From NCBI RefSeq assembly GCF_014648635.1, contig NZ_BMRM01000001.1:682001-746000 (forward strand): a stretch of 64,000 bases of DNA, written 5' to 3'. Source of the stretch: Streptomyces cinerochromogenes (lineage in GTDB: Bacteria; Actinomycetota; Actinomycetes; Streptomycetales; Streptomycetaceae). Position 1 is the first letter of the stretch, and the number at the start of each line of letters is the position of its first letter. Position numbers and translations under genes: made by a program. Below the pieces are notes generated by a model that was given only the letters and a program-made list of their open reading frames with translations, was not told the DNA's origin and ran no database searches. This document shows positions 42,298-50,700 of this stretch, piece by piece.

Positions 42298-42346
42298 AGT
42301 GGCAGGGTCCTGCCAGGCCCCTCCGGCCCATGACGCATCATGGGCC
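42298..42346. promoter_or_regulatory. two inverted repeats upstream of the SGNH hydrolase
   Basis: TGGCAGG/CCTGCCA (42298-42314) is followed by a perfect GGCCCATGA-CGCA-TCATGGGCC (42325-42346), 52 bases before the GTG start. A further CTCCCG/CGGGAG repeat lies at 42249-42271. These are candidates for a repressor operator or a terminator. Confidence 0.45.
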
Positions 42347-42397
42347 CAACAAGATCGGAGCCCCAGGCTCCCATCTCCCGAGGAGAACAACACAAGA

Positions 42398-43732
42398 GTG
42401 GCCAAGCGTCATGGTTACGCGGTGCTCGGTGCGCTGGTCGCCCTGGTCATCGCGGTGTCCGCCGGCATATACGTCACCGTCGCCGCCGACGACGGCACCC
42501 CCCGCGGCACCCTCGCCACGGGCCGTCCGCACCGCGACTCCCACGCCGCCCCCGCCTCCACCGGCACCTGGGTCGGCGCCTGGGCCACCGCCCCCGTCGG
42601 CGGCGAACCCGGCACCGAGACGGCGGGCCTCGCGGGCCGCTCGATCCGCAACGTGGTGCACACCAGCGCCGGCGGTACGGGTGCCCGCGTCACACTGTCC
42701 AACCTCTACGGCCAGTCGGCCCTCACCATCACCCACGCCTCACTCGCCCTCGCCACCGGCGACGGCACCGCGGCGGCCGACGCGGAAACGATGCGGCGCC
42801 TCACCTTCGGCGGCAGCACCAGCGTCGTCATACCCGCCGGCGGACAGACCGTCAGCGACGCCGTACGCGTCACCGTCCCGCACGGCGCCGACGTCCTGGT
42901 CACGACGTACTCCCCGACCCCCTCCGGACCGGTCACCTACCACCCGCACGCCCGACAGGTCTCTTACACCGCCGACGGCGACCGCACCGAGGACACCACC
43001 GGCACGCCGTACACCGGACAGACCCCCTACTGGCGCTACCTGACCGCCCTCGACGTCCTCAGCAACGACGCCGCCGGCACCATCGTCGCCTTCGGCGACT
43101 CCATAACCGACGGCATCACCTCCACCACCGGCACCAACCGCCGCTGGCCCGACGTCCTCTCCGGACGACTGCGCGGCGCCCTGGAGGAAGGGCAGCAACT
43201 CCCGCGCTACAGCGTCGTCAACGAGGGCATCAGCGGCAACCAGGTCCTCGCCGACGGCCTCGGCCGGCCCGCCGAGAACCAGAGCGGCCTCGGCCGCTTC
43301 GGCCGGGACGCGCTCTCCCGCACCGGCGCCAAGGTCGTCGTCATCGACCTCGGCGTCAACGACATCCTCCGCAACCGCAAACTCGCCGACCCCGACCGCA
43401 TCGTCACCGGCCTGCGCACACTGGTCCGCCAGGCCCACGCCCGCGGCCTGAAGGTCGTCGGCGCCACCCTGATGCCCTTCCAGGGCCACCGCGGCTACAC
43501 ACCCGCCCGAGAGGCCGTACGACAGCAGGTCAACGCCGAGATCCGGGCCGGCGGCGTCTACGACGCGGTCGTCGACTTCGACAAGGCCCTCCGGGACCCC
43601 TACGACCCGCGACGCCTGCGCCCCGAATACGACTCCGGGGACCACCTGCACCCCAGCGACCTGGGCTACCGCACCATGGCCGACGTCTTCGACCTGCGCA
43701 CACTGAAGGGCGCCGGCCAGGCCGAGCTGTAA
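42398..43732 (+). CDS. secreted SGNH/GDSL hydrolase
   Basis: A 444-residue exported esterase or lipase-like enzyme. A single N-terminal hydrophobic segment (about 8-28) acts as signal or anchor. The SGNH blocks are complete: TIVAFGDSITDG (nucleophile Ser), NEGISGNQVL (Gly), DLGVNDIL (Asn) and DHLHPSD (Asp/His). A beta-rich N-terminal region (60-210, WVGAWATAPVGG) is shared with many Streptomyces SGNH proteins. The GTG 42398 start has GAGGAG about 12 bases upstream. Confidence 0.87.
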   Translation: MAKRHGYAVLGALVALVIAVSAGIYVTVAADDGTPRGTLATGRPHRDSHAAPASTGTWVGAWATAPVGGEPGTETAGLAGRSIRNVVHTSAGGTGARVTLSNLYGQSALTITHASLALATGDGTAAADAETMRRLTFGGSTSVVIPAGGQTVSDAVRVTVPHGADVLVTTYSPTPSGPVTYHPHARQVSYTADGDRTEDTTGTPYTGQTPYWRYLTALDVLSNDAAGTIVAFGDSITDGITSTTGTNRRWPDVLSGRLRGALEEGQQLPRYSVVNEGISGNQVLADGLGRPAENQSGLGRFGRDALSRTGAKVVVIDLGVNDILRNRKLADPDRIVTGLRTLVRQAHARGLKVVGATLMPFQGHRGYTPAREAVRQQVNAEIRAGGVYDAVVDFDKALRDPYDPRRLRPEYDSGDHLHPSDLGYRTMADVFDLRTLKGAGQAEL

Positions 43733-43780
43733 CCGGGGCGGGGCACGGCCGCAGCCGGGCGGCGAGGAATACTGGCGGAC

Positions 43781-44383
43781 ATGACCCGCCTGATCCTCGC
43801 CACCCGCAACGCCGGAAAGATCACCGAGCTGAGGGCCATCCTCGCCGAAGCCGGACTCCCCCACGAACTCGTCGGCGCGGACGCCTTCCCGGACGTCCCC
43901 GACGTCAAGGAGACCGGCGTCACCTTCGCCGAGAACGCCCTGCTCAAGGCCCACGCCCTCGCCCAGGCCACCGGCCTGCCCGCCGTCGCCGACGACTCCG
44001 GCCTCTGCGTGGACGTCCTGGGCGGCGCCCCCGGCATCTTCTCCGCCCGCTGGGCCGGCCGGCACGGCGACGACCGGGCCAACCTGGAGCTGCTGCTGGC
44101 CCAGCTCTCCGACATCGCCGAGGAACACCGCGGCGCCCACTTCGCCTGCGCGGCGGCACTCGCCCTGCCGGACGGCACGGAACGGGTGGTTGAGGGCCGG
44201 CTGCTCGGCACCCTGCGGCACGCCCCCGCCGGCACGAACGGCTTCGGCTACGACCCGATCCTCCAGCCGGAGGGCGAAACCCGGACGTGCGCCGAGCTGA
44301 GCCCCGAGGAGAAGAACGCGATCAGCCACCGGGGGAAGGCGTTCCGGGCGCTGGTGCCGGTGGTGCGGGAGTTGCTGGGCTGA
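43781..44383 (+). CDS. rdgB: RdgB/HAM1 non-canonical purine NTP pyrophosphatase
   Basis: A 200-residue house-cleaning enzyme hydrolysing dITP/XTP to monophosphates and protecting DNA and RNA from deaminated purines. LILATRNAGKITEL (phosphate loop), TFAENALLKAHA, VADDSGLCVDVLGGAPGIFSARWAG and GTNGFGYDPIL are the family signatures. It starts at ATG 43781 on the right strand, ending at a terminator shared with the tRNA-Leu. Confidence 0.93.
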   Translation: MTRLILATRNAGKITELRAILAEAGLPHELVGADAFPDVPDVKETGVTFAENALLKAHALAQATGLPAVADDSGLCVDVLGGAPGIFSARWAGRHGDDRANLELLLAQLSDIAEEHRGAHFACAAALALPDGTERVVEGRLLGTLRHAPAGTNGFGYDPILQPEGETRTCAELSPEEKNAISHRGKAFRALVPVVRELLG

Positions 44384-44393
44384 GGACACAAAA

Positions 44394-44426
44394 CGGCCTG
44401 CGAGTCATCCTTCGATTCGCAGGCCG
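44394..44426. terminator. bidirectional terminator between rdgB and tRNA-Leu
   Basis: CGGCCTGCGA (44394-44403) pairs perfectly with TCGCAGGCCG (44417-44426), flanked by AAAA on the left side. It lies seven bases from the tRNA 3' end and eleven bases after the rdgB stop. Confidence 0.8.
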
Positions 44427-44432
44427 CCTATG

Positions 44433-44516
44433 TGCGGCGGAAGGGATTCGAACCCTCAAGCCCGGTCAAGGGCCACAGATCCTAAGTCTGCTGCGTCGCC
44501 ATTGCGCCACCGCCGC
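44433..44516 (-). tRNA. tRNA-Leu (anticodon TAG)
   Basis: An 84-base class II tRNA: acceptor GCGGCGG/CCGCCGC, anticodon loop CTTAGGA (anticodon TAG, reading CUN), long variable arm containing GGCCCTTGACCGGGC, T-loop GGTTCGAATCC, discriminator A, no encoded CCA. Its first base is the last base of the HNH stop codon, so its promoter must lie inside or upstream of that coding region. Confidence 0.95.
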
Positions 44517-45190
44517 TAGCCGCCTGCCATCGTACCGGGAGTTGCTCGCCGCCTTCCGCCGCCCCTGCACCAGGTACTCGTGATCGCGTGGCAGTTGGGG
44601 CACAGGAACCGCAGGTTCTCCCGCCGGTTGTCGCGCCAGTCGCCGTTGATGTGGTCGATCTCCAGCGTCATCGGCTTGCCGTGCCACTCAGGGCTGACCC
44701 CGCACCTGGCGCACTTCTCGGGAACGCCCACTGCACGCAGCGCACGCCGGAGGCGTGTGGTCGCGATGCGGTGCGCACCGTCATGCCGCACCAGGACAGC
44801 TTCCGACCGCTTGGCATTCGTGCCCGGCTTCCCTCGCTGATGCGCCTGGCCGAGGAAGTGAGCGGTGTCGAGGCCGTCTTCGGCGATCCACTTGCGAAGC
44901 ATCGCACGTTGGTCACCGTTGTCAGTGCGGCCAATGCGACGAAGCACCTCGGCGATGGATGCGGACTCGTTGACCACCGCCCGCAGCTCGTCCGGCGCGG
45001 GTCGCGCTTGCCTGCCAGTGGGTGAGAAGTGCGAGATGTCGATGCCGAAGTGAGCGAATCGCTGCACGAGGTACCCACGCAGCCGACCGTACGGCCGGGT
45101 GCCGAAGAAGGCGATGACCTCGTCAATGTCGGCGCACTGCGCGGCTGCCTCAGCCAACCGCTCGCGCGTGTACTGCACTCCGCTGCTCAT
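44516..45190 (-). CDS. HNH endonuclease, paralogue 1 (abuts tRNA-Leu)
   Basis: A 224-residue protein. Two ~50-residue modules, each ending in a D-x-S/A-HF motif (GIDISHF at 49-55, GLDTAHF at 106-112), precede an HNH nuclease with Cys160/Cys163, LEIDHINGDWRDNRREN (Asp179-His180) and CPNCH (197-201). The modules look like small helical DNA-binding repeats of the kind found in homing nucleases. Its start overlaps the stop of the neighbouring paralogue (ATGA). Its TAG stop ends on base 44516, the first base of tRNA-Leu. The function is unknown; self-mobility or defence are options. Confidence 0.82.
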   Translation of the reverse strand: MSSGVQYTRERLAEAAAQCADIDEVIAFFGTRPYGRLRGYLVQRFAHFGIDISHFSPTGRQARPAPDELRAVVNESASIAEVLRRIGRTDNGDQRAMLRKWIAEDGLDTAHFLGQAHQRGKPGTNAKRSEAVLVRHDGAHRIATTRLRRALRAVGVPEKCARCGVSPEWHGKPMTLEIDHINGDWRDNRRENLRFLCPNCHAITSTWCRGGGRRRATPGTMAGG

Positions 45191-45849
45191 ACGGCACCTG
45201 CCCGGGCACGGCCCTTGCCGCGCCCTCGGTATGTGTCGGTGGTCGAGTGGCAGTTGGGGCAGAGGAGCCGCAGGTTCTCGACGCGGTTGTTCCGCCAGTT
45301 GCCGTCAAGGTGGTCGACCTCCAGCGGGAGTCGCTCGCCGAGCCAGATCGGCTCGGTACCGCACAGGGCGCAGCGCTCCTCCGCGCCCAACTCGATCATC
45401 GCCCTCTTGAGCCGCTGACTCGGGATGCGCGGCGCGTGCGCCGACGTGTCCTCGACAAGGATCTCTTCGGGAGTTCGGCGGCGCCGGTTGTGCCGCATCC
45501 GTTCGGTTCGGACCACGGGCGTGAAGTGCGAGGTGTCGATCCCGTACGCCTTGATCCTGCGGCTGATGTGCGTGTGATGGCCGCCGACGACCTCCAGGCC
45601 GAGGTGGCGCAGCACCTCGCACAGGTTGGTGGAGGCGGCCACGGCCTGCTCAAGGACCTCTCTCGTCCACTTCACCCCCTCCCGTTCGAAGTGCGAGACG
45701 TCCACTCCGAGCTTCTTCATCCGCCCGAGCACGTACCGCCGCGTCGGACTCCTCGGATCCACCCCCAGCCTCTCCAGCGCTTCCGAGAGCGTCCGTGCCC
45801 CGCGAGCCGCTGCCTCCAGCCGCTCCTTCGGGTATGTGCCGGCCCCCAT
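45187..45849 (-). CDS. HNH endonuclease, paralogue 2
   Basis: A 220-residue protein with the same layout: modules ending GVDVSHF (48-54) and GIDTSHF (103-109), then Cys160/Cys163, LEVDHLDGNWRNNRVEN (Asp179-His180) and CPNCH (197-201). All zinc and catalytic residues fall at the same positions as in paralogue 1, so the genes arose by tandem duplication, yet the module sequences differ, suggesting different DNA targets. GGAGGGGACGCG precedes ATG 45849. Confidence 0.82.
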   Translation of the reverse strand: MGAGTYPKERLEAAARGARTLSEALERLGVDPRSPTRRYVLGRMKKLGVDVSHFEREGVKWTREVLEQAVAASTNLCEVLRHLGLEVVGGHHTHISRRIKAYGIDTSHFTPVVRTERMRHNRRRRTPEEILVEDTSAHAPRIPSQRLKRAMIELGAEERCALCGTEPIWLGERLPLEVDHLDGNWRNNRVENLRLLCPNCHSTTDTYRGRGKGRARAGAV

Positions 45850-45942
45850 CGCGTCCCCTCCGTTCCGGGCGTGCGTTCGTCGCCCGTACGGAGTAACGAA
45901 CCGGTTATCGGACAGTCACGCCCGGAAGCACGGGAACGGAAA

Positions 45943-45976
45943 ACGGCCCGCGCCGGGGGCTCCCGGTGCGGGCCGT
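45943..45976 (-). terminator. terminator of bcp
   Basis: ACGGCCCGC and GCGGGCCGT arms, extended by CCGGG/CCCGG, 17 bases after the bcp stop on the minus strand. Confidence 0.8.
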
Positions 45977-45992
45977 TCGTGCAGCGGGCCGT

Positions 45993-46460
45993 TCAGACGC
46001 CCAGGTCCTTGATGATCTTGGCGACGTGGCCGGTGGCCTTGACGTTGTACAGGGCGCGTTCGACCTTGCCGTCCTCGTCCACGACCACCGTGGAGCGGAT
46101 GACGCCGACGACCGTCTTGCCGTACAGCTTCTTCTCGCCGAAGGCGCCGTACGCCTCCAGGATCCGCTTGTCGGGGTCGGCCAGCAGGGTGACCTTCAGG
46201 GACTCCTTCTCGCGGAACTTGGCGAGCTTCTCCGGCTTGTCCGGGGAGATGCCGATGACGTCGTAGCCGGCGGAGGCCAGGACCTCCAGGTTGTCGGTGA
46301 AGTCGCAGGCCTGCTTGGTGCAGCCTGGAGTCAGGGCGGCGGGGTAGAAGTAGACGATGACCTTGCGGCCCTTGTGGTCCGACAGGGACACCTCGTTGCC
46401 GTCGGCGTCGGGGAGGGTGAAGGCGGGGGCCACGTCCCCGGGCTGGAGTCGCTCGCTCAT
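45993..46460 (-). CDS. bcp: thioredoxin-dependent peroxiredoxin (Bcp/PrxQ)
   Basis: A 155-residue peroxidase reducing hydroperoxides. The active site YPAALTPGCTKQACDF has the peroxidatic Cys47 and the resolving Cys52, characteristic of the PrxQ group. FTLPDADGNEVSLSDHKG opens the thioredoxin fold. The leaderless promoter supports ATG 46460. Confidence 0.93.
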   Translation of the reverse strand: MSERLQPGDVAPAFTLPDADGNEVSLSDHKGRKVIVYFYPAALTPGCTKQACDFTDNLEVLASAGYDVIGISPDKPEKLAKFREKESLKVTLLADPDKRILEAYGAFGEKKLYGKTVVGVIRSTVVVDEDGKVERALYNVKATGHVAKIIKDLGV

Positions 46461-46466
46461 CGGACT

Positions 46467-46472
46467 AGCGTA
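46467..46472 (-). promoter_or_regulatory. -10 box of bcp (leaderless)
   Basis: TACGCT on the minus strand, six bases before ATG 46460. Confidence 0.6.
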
Positions 46473-46574
46473 ACCGGGGGGCCTTGCGGTGCGGTCCGGC
46501 CGCGAGCTGACAGACTGTTCGAGAACACCATCAACCAGCATCAGCAGACTTCGGCAGACTTCGGAGGCCGTACG

Positions 46575-46904
46575 GTGGCGGACACGTCGGACACCAGAAC
46601 CCCGGCGCAGATCGAGGCGGACATCAGACGCCGCCGTGAAGTGCTGGCCGAGACGCTCGACGAGATCGGGGTGCGCGTGCATCCGAAGACCGTCGTCGGA
46701 GACGCCAAGGCCAGGGTCGTCGCCCATGTCGACCACACGGTCGGGCGGGCGTACGTGCAGGTCAACCGCGTCGTGAGCGAGGTACGGACGCGGTTCGTGG
46801 ACGACGAGGGGGCGCCTCGCCTGGAGCGGGTCGTGCCCGTCGCCCTCGTCGTCGTCGGGGTCGTGGGGCTGCTGGCCCTCGGGGCCCGGCGGCGCAGGGA
46901 CTGA
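46575..46904 (+). CDS. DUF3618 protein
   Basis: A 109-residue protein. RTPAQIEADIRRRREVLAETLDEIGVRVHPKTVVGDAKARV is the DUF3618 signature (helical, amphipathic), and the C-terminus VALVVVGVVGLLALGARRRRD is a membrane anchor. The family is unassigned. GTG 46575 follows GGAGG with seven bases between. Confidence 0.8.
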   Translation: MADTSDTRTPAQIEADIRRRREVLAETLDEIGVRVHPKTVVGDAKARVVAHVDHTVGRAYVQVNRVVSEVRTRFVDDEGAPRLERVVPVALVVVGVVGLLALGARRRRD

Positions 46905-46914
46905 CCGGGGCAGG

Positions 46915-46920
46915 TAGGTT
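46915..46920 (+). promoter_or_regulatory. -10 box of the GroES-like gene (leaderless)
   Basis: TAGGTT, six bases before GTG 46927. Confidence 0.55.
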
Positions 46921-46926
46921 CGAGGC

Positions 46927-47286
46927 GTGAGCGCCAACAGAAACGAGCACAGCACTCCCCACCACGACAAGCTCCCCATCCGGATGCTGCACGACCGGGT
47001 TCTCGTGCGGCAGGAGACGGGTGAGGGCGAGCGGCGGTCGGGGGGCGGCATTCTGATTCCCGCCACCGCGGCGGTCGGGCGGCGGCTGGCCTGGGCCGAG
47101 GTCGTCGCCGTCGGTCAGAACGTCCGGACGGTGGAGCCGGGTGACCGTGTCCTGTTCGACCCGGAGGACCGGGCGGAGGTCGAGGTGCGGGGCGTGGCGT
47201 ACGTGCTGATGCGCGAGCGTGATCTGCACGCCGTCGCCGCCGACCGGTTCGAGGGGTCGGAGGACTCCACGGGGCTGTACCTGTAG
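46927..47286 (+). CDS. GroES-like co-chaperonin family protein
   Basis: A 119-residue Cpn10-fold protein: IRMLHDRVLVRQETGEGERRSGGGILIPATA matches the GroES mobile-loop region, then RLAWAEVVAVGQNVRTVEPGDRVLFDPED. The divergence from classic GroES (no GroEL neighbour, extended N-terminus) suggests a specialised paralogue. It ends at a GGGCCGGTGACC/GTCACCGGCCC terminator hairpin (47302-47328). Confidence 0.82.
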   Translation: MSANRNEHSTPHHDKLPIRMLHDRVLVRQETGEGERRSGGGILIPATAAVGRRLAWAEVVAVGQNVRTVEPGDRVLFDPEDRAEVEVRGVAYVLMRERDLHAVAADRFEGSEDSTGLYL

Positions 47287-47301
47287 GACCGCACAGCGTG
47301 A

Positions 47302-47328
47302 GGGCCGGTGACCATCGTCACCGGCCCT
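47302..47328 (+). terminator. terminator of the GroES-like gene
   Basis: GGGCCGGTGA and TCACCGGCCC pair perfectly, with CCATCG in the loop, followed by TCTTC. Confidence 0.75.
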
Positions 47329-47345
47329 CTTCGGCATGCCTTTGT

Positions 47346-47351
47346 TATGTT
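47346..47351 (+). promoter_or_regulatory. -10 box upstream of the guanidine riboswitch
   Basis: TATGTT, nine bases before the riboswitch aptamer; a -35 box is not evident. Confidence 0.4.
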
Positions 47352-47359
47352 CGGAAGGA

Positions 47360-47403
47360 ACCCGACGAGACGCGCCGTACCGGGTCGAAGGCAAAGACGA
47401 CGC
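47360..47403 (+). ncRNA. guanidine-III riboswitch (ykkC-III)
   Basis: ACCCGACGAG, GCGCCGTACCGGGTC, GGCAAAGACGACGC in this order reproduce the ykkC-III aptamer from memory: stem P1 CCCG/CGGG, the conserved GACGAG and the CGCCGTACC block, with a pseudoknot between GCGCCGT and ACGACGC. It lies 40 bases before an SMR exporter start and should turn its expression on when guanidinium binds. Confidence 0.85.
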
Positions 47404-47442
47404 ACCCCCAAGAAGAGTCACTGTGTCTCGGAGGTGCCTGTC

Positions 47443-47763
47443 ATGGCCTGGGTTCTGCTTGTCGTCGCCGGTCTGCTGGAGGTCGGCTGGTCGGTCGGGA
47501 TGAAGTACAGCGAGGGTTTCACCCGTCTCGTCCCCAGCCTGTTCACCGGTGCCGGCATCGTCGCCAGCATGGTCCTGCTGTCGTACGCCGCGAAGTCCCT
47601 GCCCATCGGTACGGCGTACGGCGTGTGGGTGGGCATCGGCGCGGCCGGTGCGGCGGTGCTCGGCATGGTGGTGCTCGGTGAGCCGGTCACCGCCGCCCGG
47701 ATCTTCTTCGTGTGTCTGCTGCTGGTCGCCGTGGTGGGGCTGAAGGCGACCAGCGGCCACTGA
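47443..47763 (+). CDS. gdx: SMR-family guanidinium exporter (Gdx/SugE)
   Basis: A 106-residue four-helix small multidrug resistance protein. WVLLVVAGLLEVGWSVGMKYSEGF has the essential Glu in helix 1; GTAYGVWVGIGAAGAAVLGMVVLGEPV matches the Gdx/SugE subgroup (GVWVGIG) rather than EmrE. The guanidine-III riboswitch directly upstream supports guanidinium export as the substrate. It acts as a dual-topology dimer in the membrane. GGAGG precedes ATG 47443. Confidence 0.92.
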   Translation: MAWVLLVVAGLLEVGWSVGMKYSEGFTRLVPSLFTGAGIVASMVLLSYAAKSLPIGTAYGVWVGIGAAGAAVLGMVVLGEPVTAARIFFVCLLLVAVVGLKATSGH

Positions 47764-47773
47764 CAGCGGGACG

Positions 47774-50700
47774 TCAGGTGCCGGGGAATCCTCCGGAGCC
47801 CGTGTCGGTGCCGGTGGTTCCGCCGCCTCCGTCCGCGGTCGTCCCGCCGCCGGTCGTCGCCCCGCCGCCGTTGGTGCCGCCGCCCGGTGTCCCGCCGCCG
47901 GTGGTGGTTCCCCCGCCGGTCGTCGGGTTCCCGCCGGTGGTGGCGCCCCCGTCGGTGGCCGTACCGCCGTCCGTGGTGGCGCCTCCGCCGGTGGTGGCTC
48001 CGCCGTCGGCCGGGGTGCTCGTGGCGCCGCCGTCGGTCGGGGTGGCGGTCGCGCCGCCGGCGGTCGGGGTGGCGGTGGCGCCGCCGTCGTCCGTGCCGCC
48101 GTCGGTGCCCGGCGTGGCGCTGCTGGTGGCGGGCGGCTCCTGGACGACGTCGGCGCCCTGCTCCAGCTGGAGGTCGAAGTCGCTGACCGGCTTGCCCTTC
48201 AGCGCGTTCCGCGTGTACTGCGCCCAGATCTGGGTGGGCGGGCCGCCGCCGTTCATGCGGGCCTGGCCGAGTGCCCCGTACAGCGGCTGCTGCTTGGCCG
48301 TCACCGGGTCCTGGCCCATGACGGAGACCACTGTGGCCAGGTCGGGGGTGTAGCCGGCGAACCAGGCGGCCTTGTCGCTCTCGGCGGTACCGGTCTTGCC
48401 GGCCGCCGGACGGCCCGCGGCCTGGGCGGCGGTGGCGGTACCGCTCTGCACCACGCTCTGCAGGACGGAGGTGGTGGTGTCGGCGGCTTCCCGGCTGACG
48501 GCCTGCTTGGCCGGCTCGTCGGGCAGCCTGACCTGCTCGGTGCCCTCCTTGGTGATCTTCTCGACGAGCGTGTACGTGCCGTGCTTGCCGTGGTTGGCGA
48601 GCGTGGCGTAGGCCTCCGCCATGTCCAGGACGCTGGCGGTGGCGGTGCCGAGGGCGATGGACGGGTACGGCTGGAGGTCCGGGGTGTCGGAGGGGATGCC
48701 GAGGTCGATCGCGGTCTGCTTGACCTTGGCGGGGCCGACGTCGACGGCCATCTGCGCGTACACGGAGTTCACCGACAGGTCGGTGGCCTTGCGGACGGTG
48801 ATGGGGCCGTACGACCGCTGGTCCTCGTTCTCGGGGGCGTAGGCGCCGCCGCTCCAGCCCTGGACGGGACGCTGGTTGGTGCCGTCGTAGACGGTGTTCG
48901 GGGTGATCGTCCGGCCGTCCTGGGTGGTGGACCCGTTCTGCACGGCGGAGGTGAACACGAACGGCTTGAACGTGGAGCCGACCTGGAAGTCACCGCGGGT
49001 GGCGCCGTTGGTGTACTGCTTCACGTAGTCGATGCCGCCGTACATGGCGACGACCTTGCCCGTTCTGGGGTCGACGGAGGCACCGCCGGCCCGGACGTAG
49101 GTGTCGGCCTTGCGGTTCTTCTTGTCCAGCTTGGACATCAGCTGGTCGTCGACCGCCTTGACGAAGGCGTCCTGCCGGTGCTTCTGGATAGTGGTGGTGA
49201 TGCGGTAGCCGCCGGCCGCGAGGTGGTCGGCGTCGATGATGTTGTTGGTGGTCAGGTAGTGCTTGACGGCCTCCACGAGGTAGCCGCGCTGGCCGGACAT
49301 GCCGGTGGAGATCGTCTGCTCCTTCGGCATGGGGAACTTCATGCCGGCGCGCTTGGACTCGCTGAGCCAGCCCTTGGTGACCATGCCGTTCAGTACGTAG
49401 TTCCAGCGGGCGACGGCCGCCTTCTTGTTCTCCGGGTGTGCCACGACGTCGTACTCGCTGGGCGCGTTGACGAGCGCGGCGAGGTAGGCGGCGCGGGCCG
49501 GGTCGAGGTCGGCGGCGTCCCTGCCGTAGTAGGCCTGGGCGGCGGCCTGGATGCCGTAGGCGTTGCGGCCGAAGTAGCTGGTGTTGAGGTAGCCCTCCAG
49601 GATCTCGTCCTTGGACTTGTTCTGGTCGAGCTTGATCGAGATGAAGAACTCCTTGGCCTTGCGGGTGACCGTCTGTTCCTGGGCCAGGTAGTAGTTCTTC
49701 ACGTACTGCTGGGTGATCGTCGAGCCGGACTGCTTGCCCTTGCCGGTCGCGGTGTTCCAGGCGGCGCGGATCATCGCCTTGGGGTCGACGGCGGACTCCG
49801 AGTAGAAGTCGCGGTCCTCGGCGGCGAGTACGGCGTGCTGGGCGTCCTTGGAGACCTGGGCGAGGCTGACGTTCTCCCGGTTGACCTCGCCGTCCCGGGC
49901 GAGCTGCGAGCCGTCGGCGTACAGGTACACGTTGCTCTGCTTGGTCGCGAAGGCGTTGGCGGGCGGGATCTTCACCAGGGAGTAGCCGAGGAAGAACAGC
50001 CCGATGACCAGCAGGACGCCGACGAAGAGGGTGCCGAGCACCATCCGCCACGTCGGGAAGATCCGCCGCCACCCGGTCCGCTTGGGCCGCTTGCCCTTCT
50101 TGGCCTTGGCCTTGCCGTTCCCCTTGCCCGCGGGGGTGTCGGCGTCGGTTGCGGCGAGGAGGGTGGTCTTGTCTTCGGGGGAGGGGGCGGAGGGGGCGGA
50201 GGGGCCGGAGGGCGAAGAGGGGCCGGAGGGTGAGGAGGCAGCGGCGCCGGGCGCGGTGGCACCGGCCGCACGCGCGGCACGGGCGGCACGGGCGGCGGCC
50301 GGGGAGGAACCGGCGGCAGCACCGGCTGCGGACGCGGCGGCGGCCTGAGCGCCGGCACCGGAAGCGGACGCGGACGCGGACGCGGTGGCACCGGCGGCGC
50401 CGGCCGCACGCGCGGCACGGGCGGCACGGGCGGCGGCCGGGGAGGAGCCGGCGGCAGGACCCGCTGCGGACGCGGCGCCGGCACCGGAAGCGGACGCGGC
50501 GGCACCGGACCCGGCACCGGCACCGGTGGCGCGGTTCTCGCCGCCGGGGCGGGGCACGGTGGGGCGAGGGGTACGACCGGAGGGGTCCGGCTTCGCGGCG
50601 GCGGCACCGGGAGCGCCGGGCTCACCCGCGCGGGGCGCGGTGACCCGCCGGAGCACCTGCGTGGTCTCGGGCGCCGGGGCGGCGTCGCCAGCGTTCTCGG

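Noticed and set aside
39865..42333. 822-residue frame on the plus strand opposite the MFS and DUF445 genes
   Set aside because: Antisense shadow of two genes with clear family signatures.
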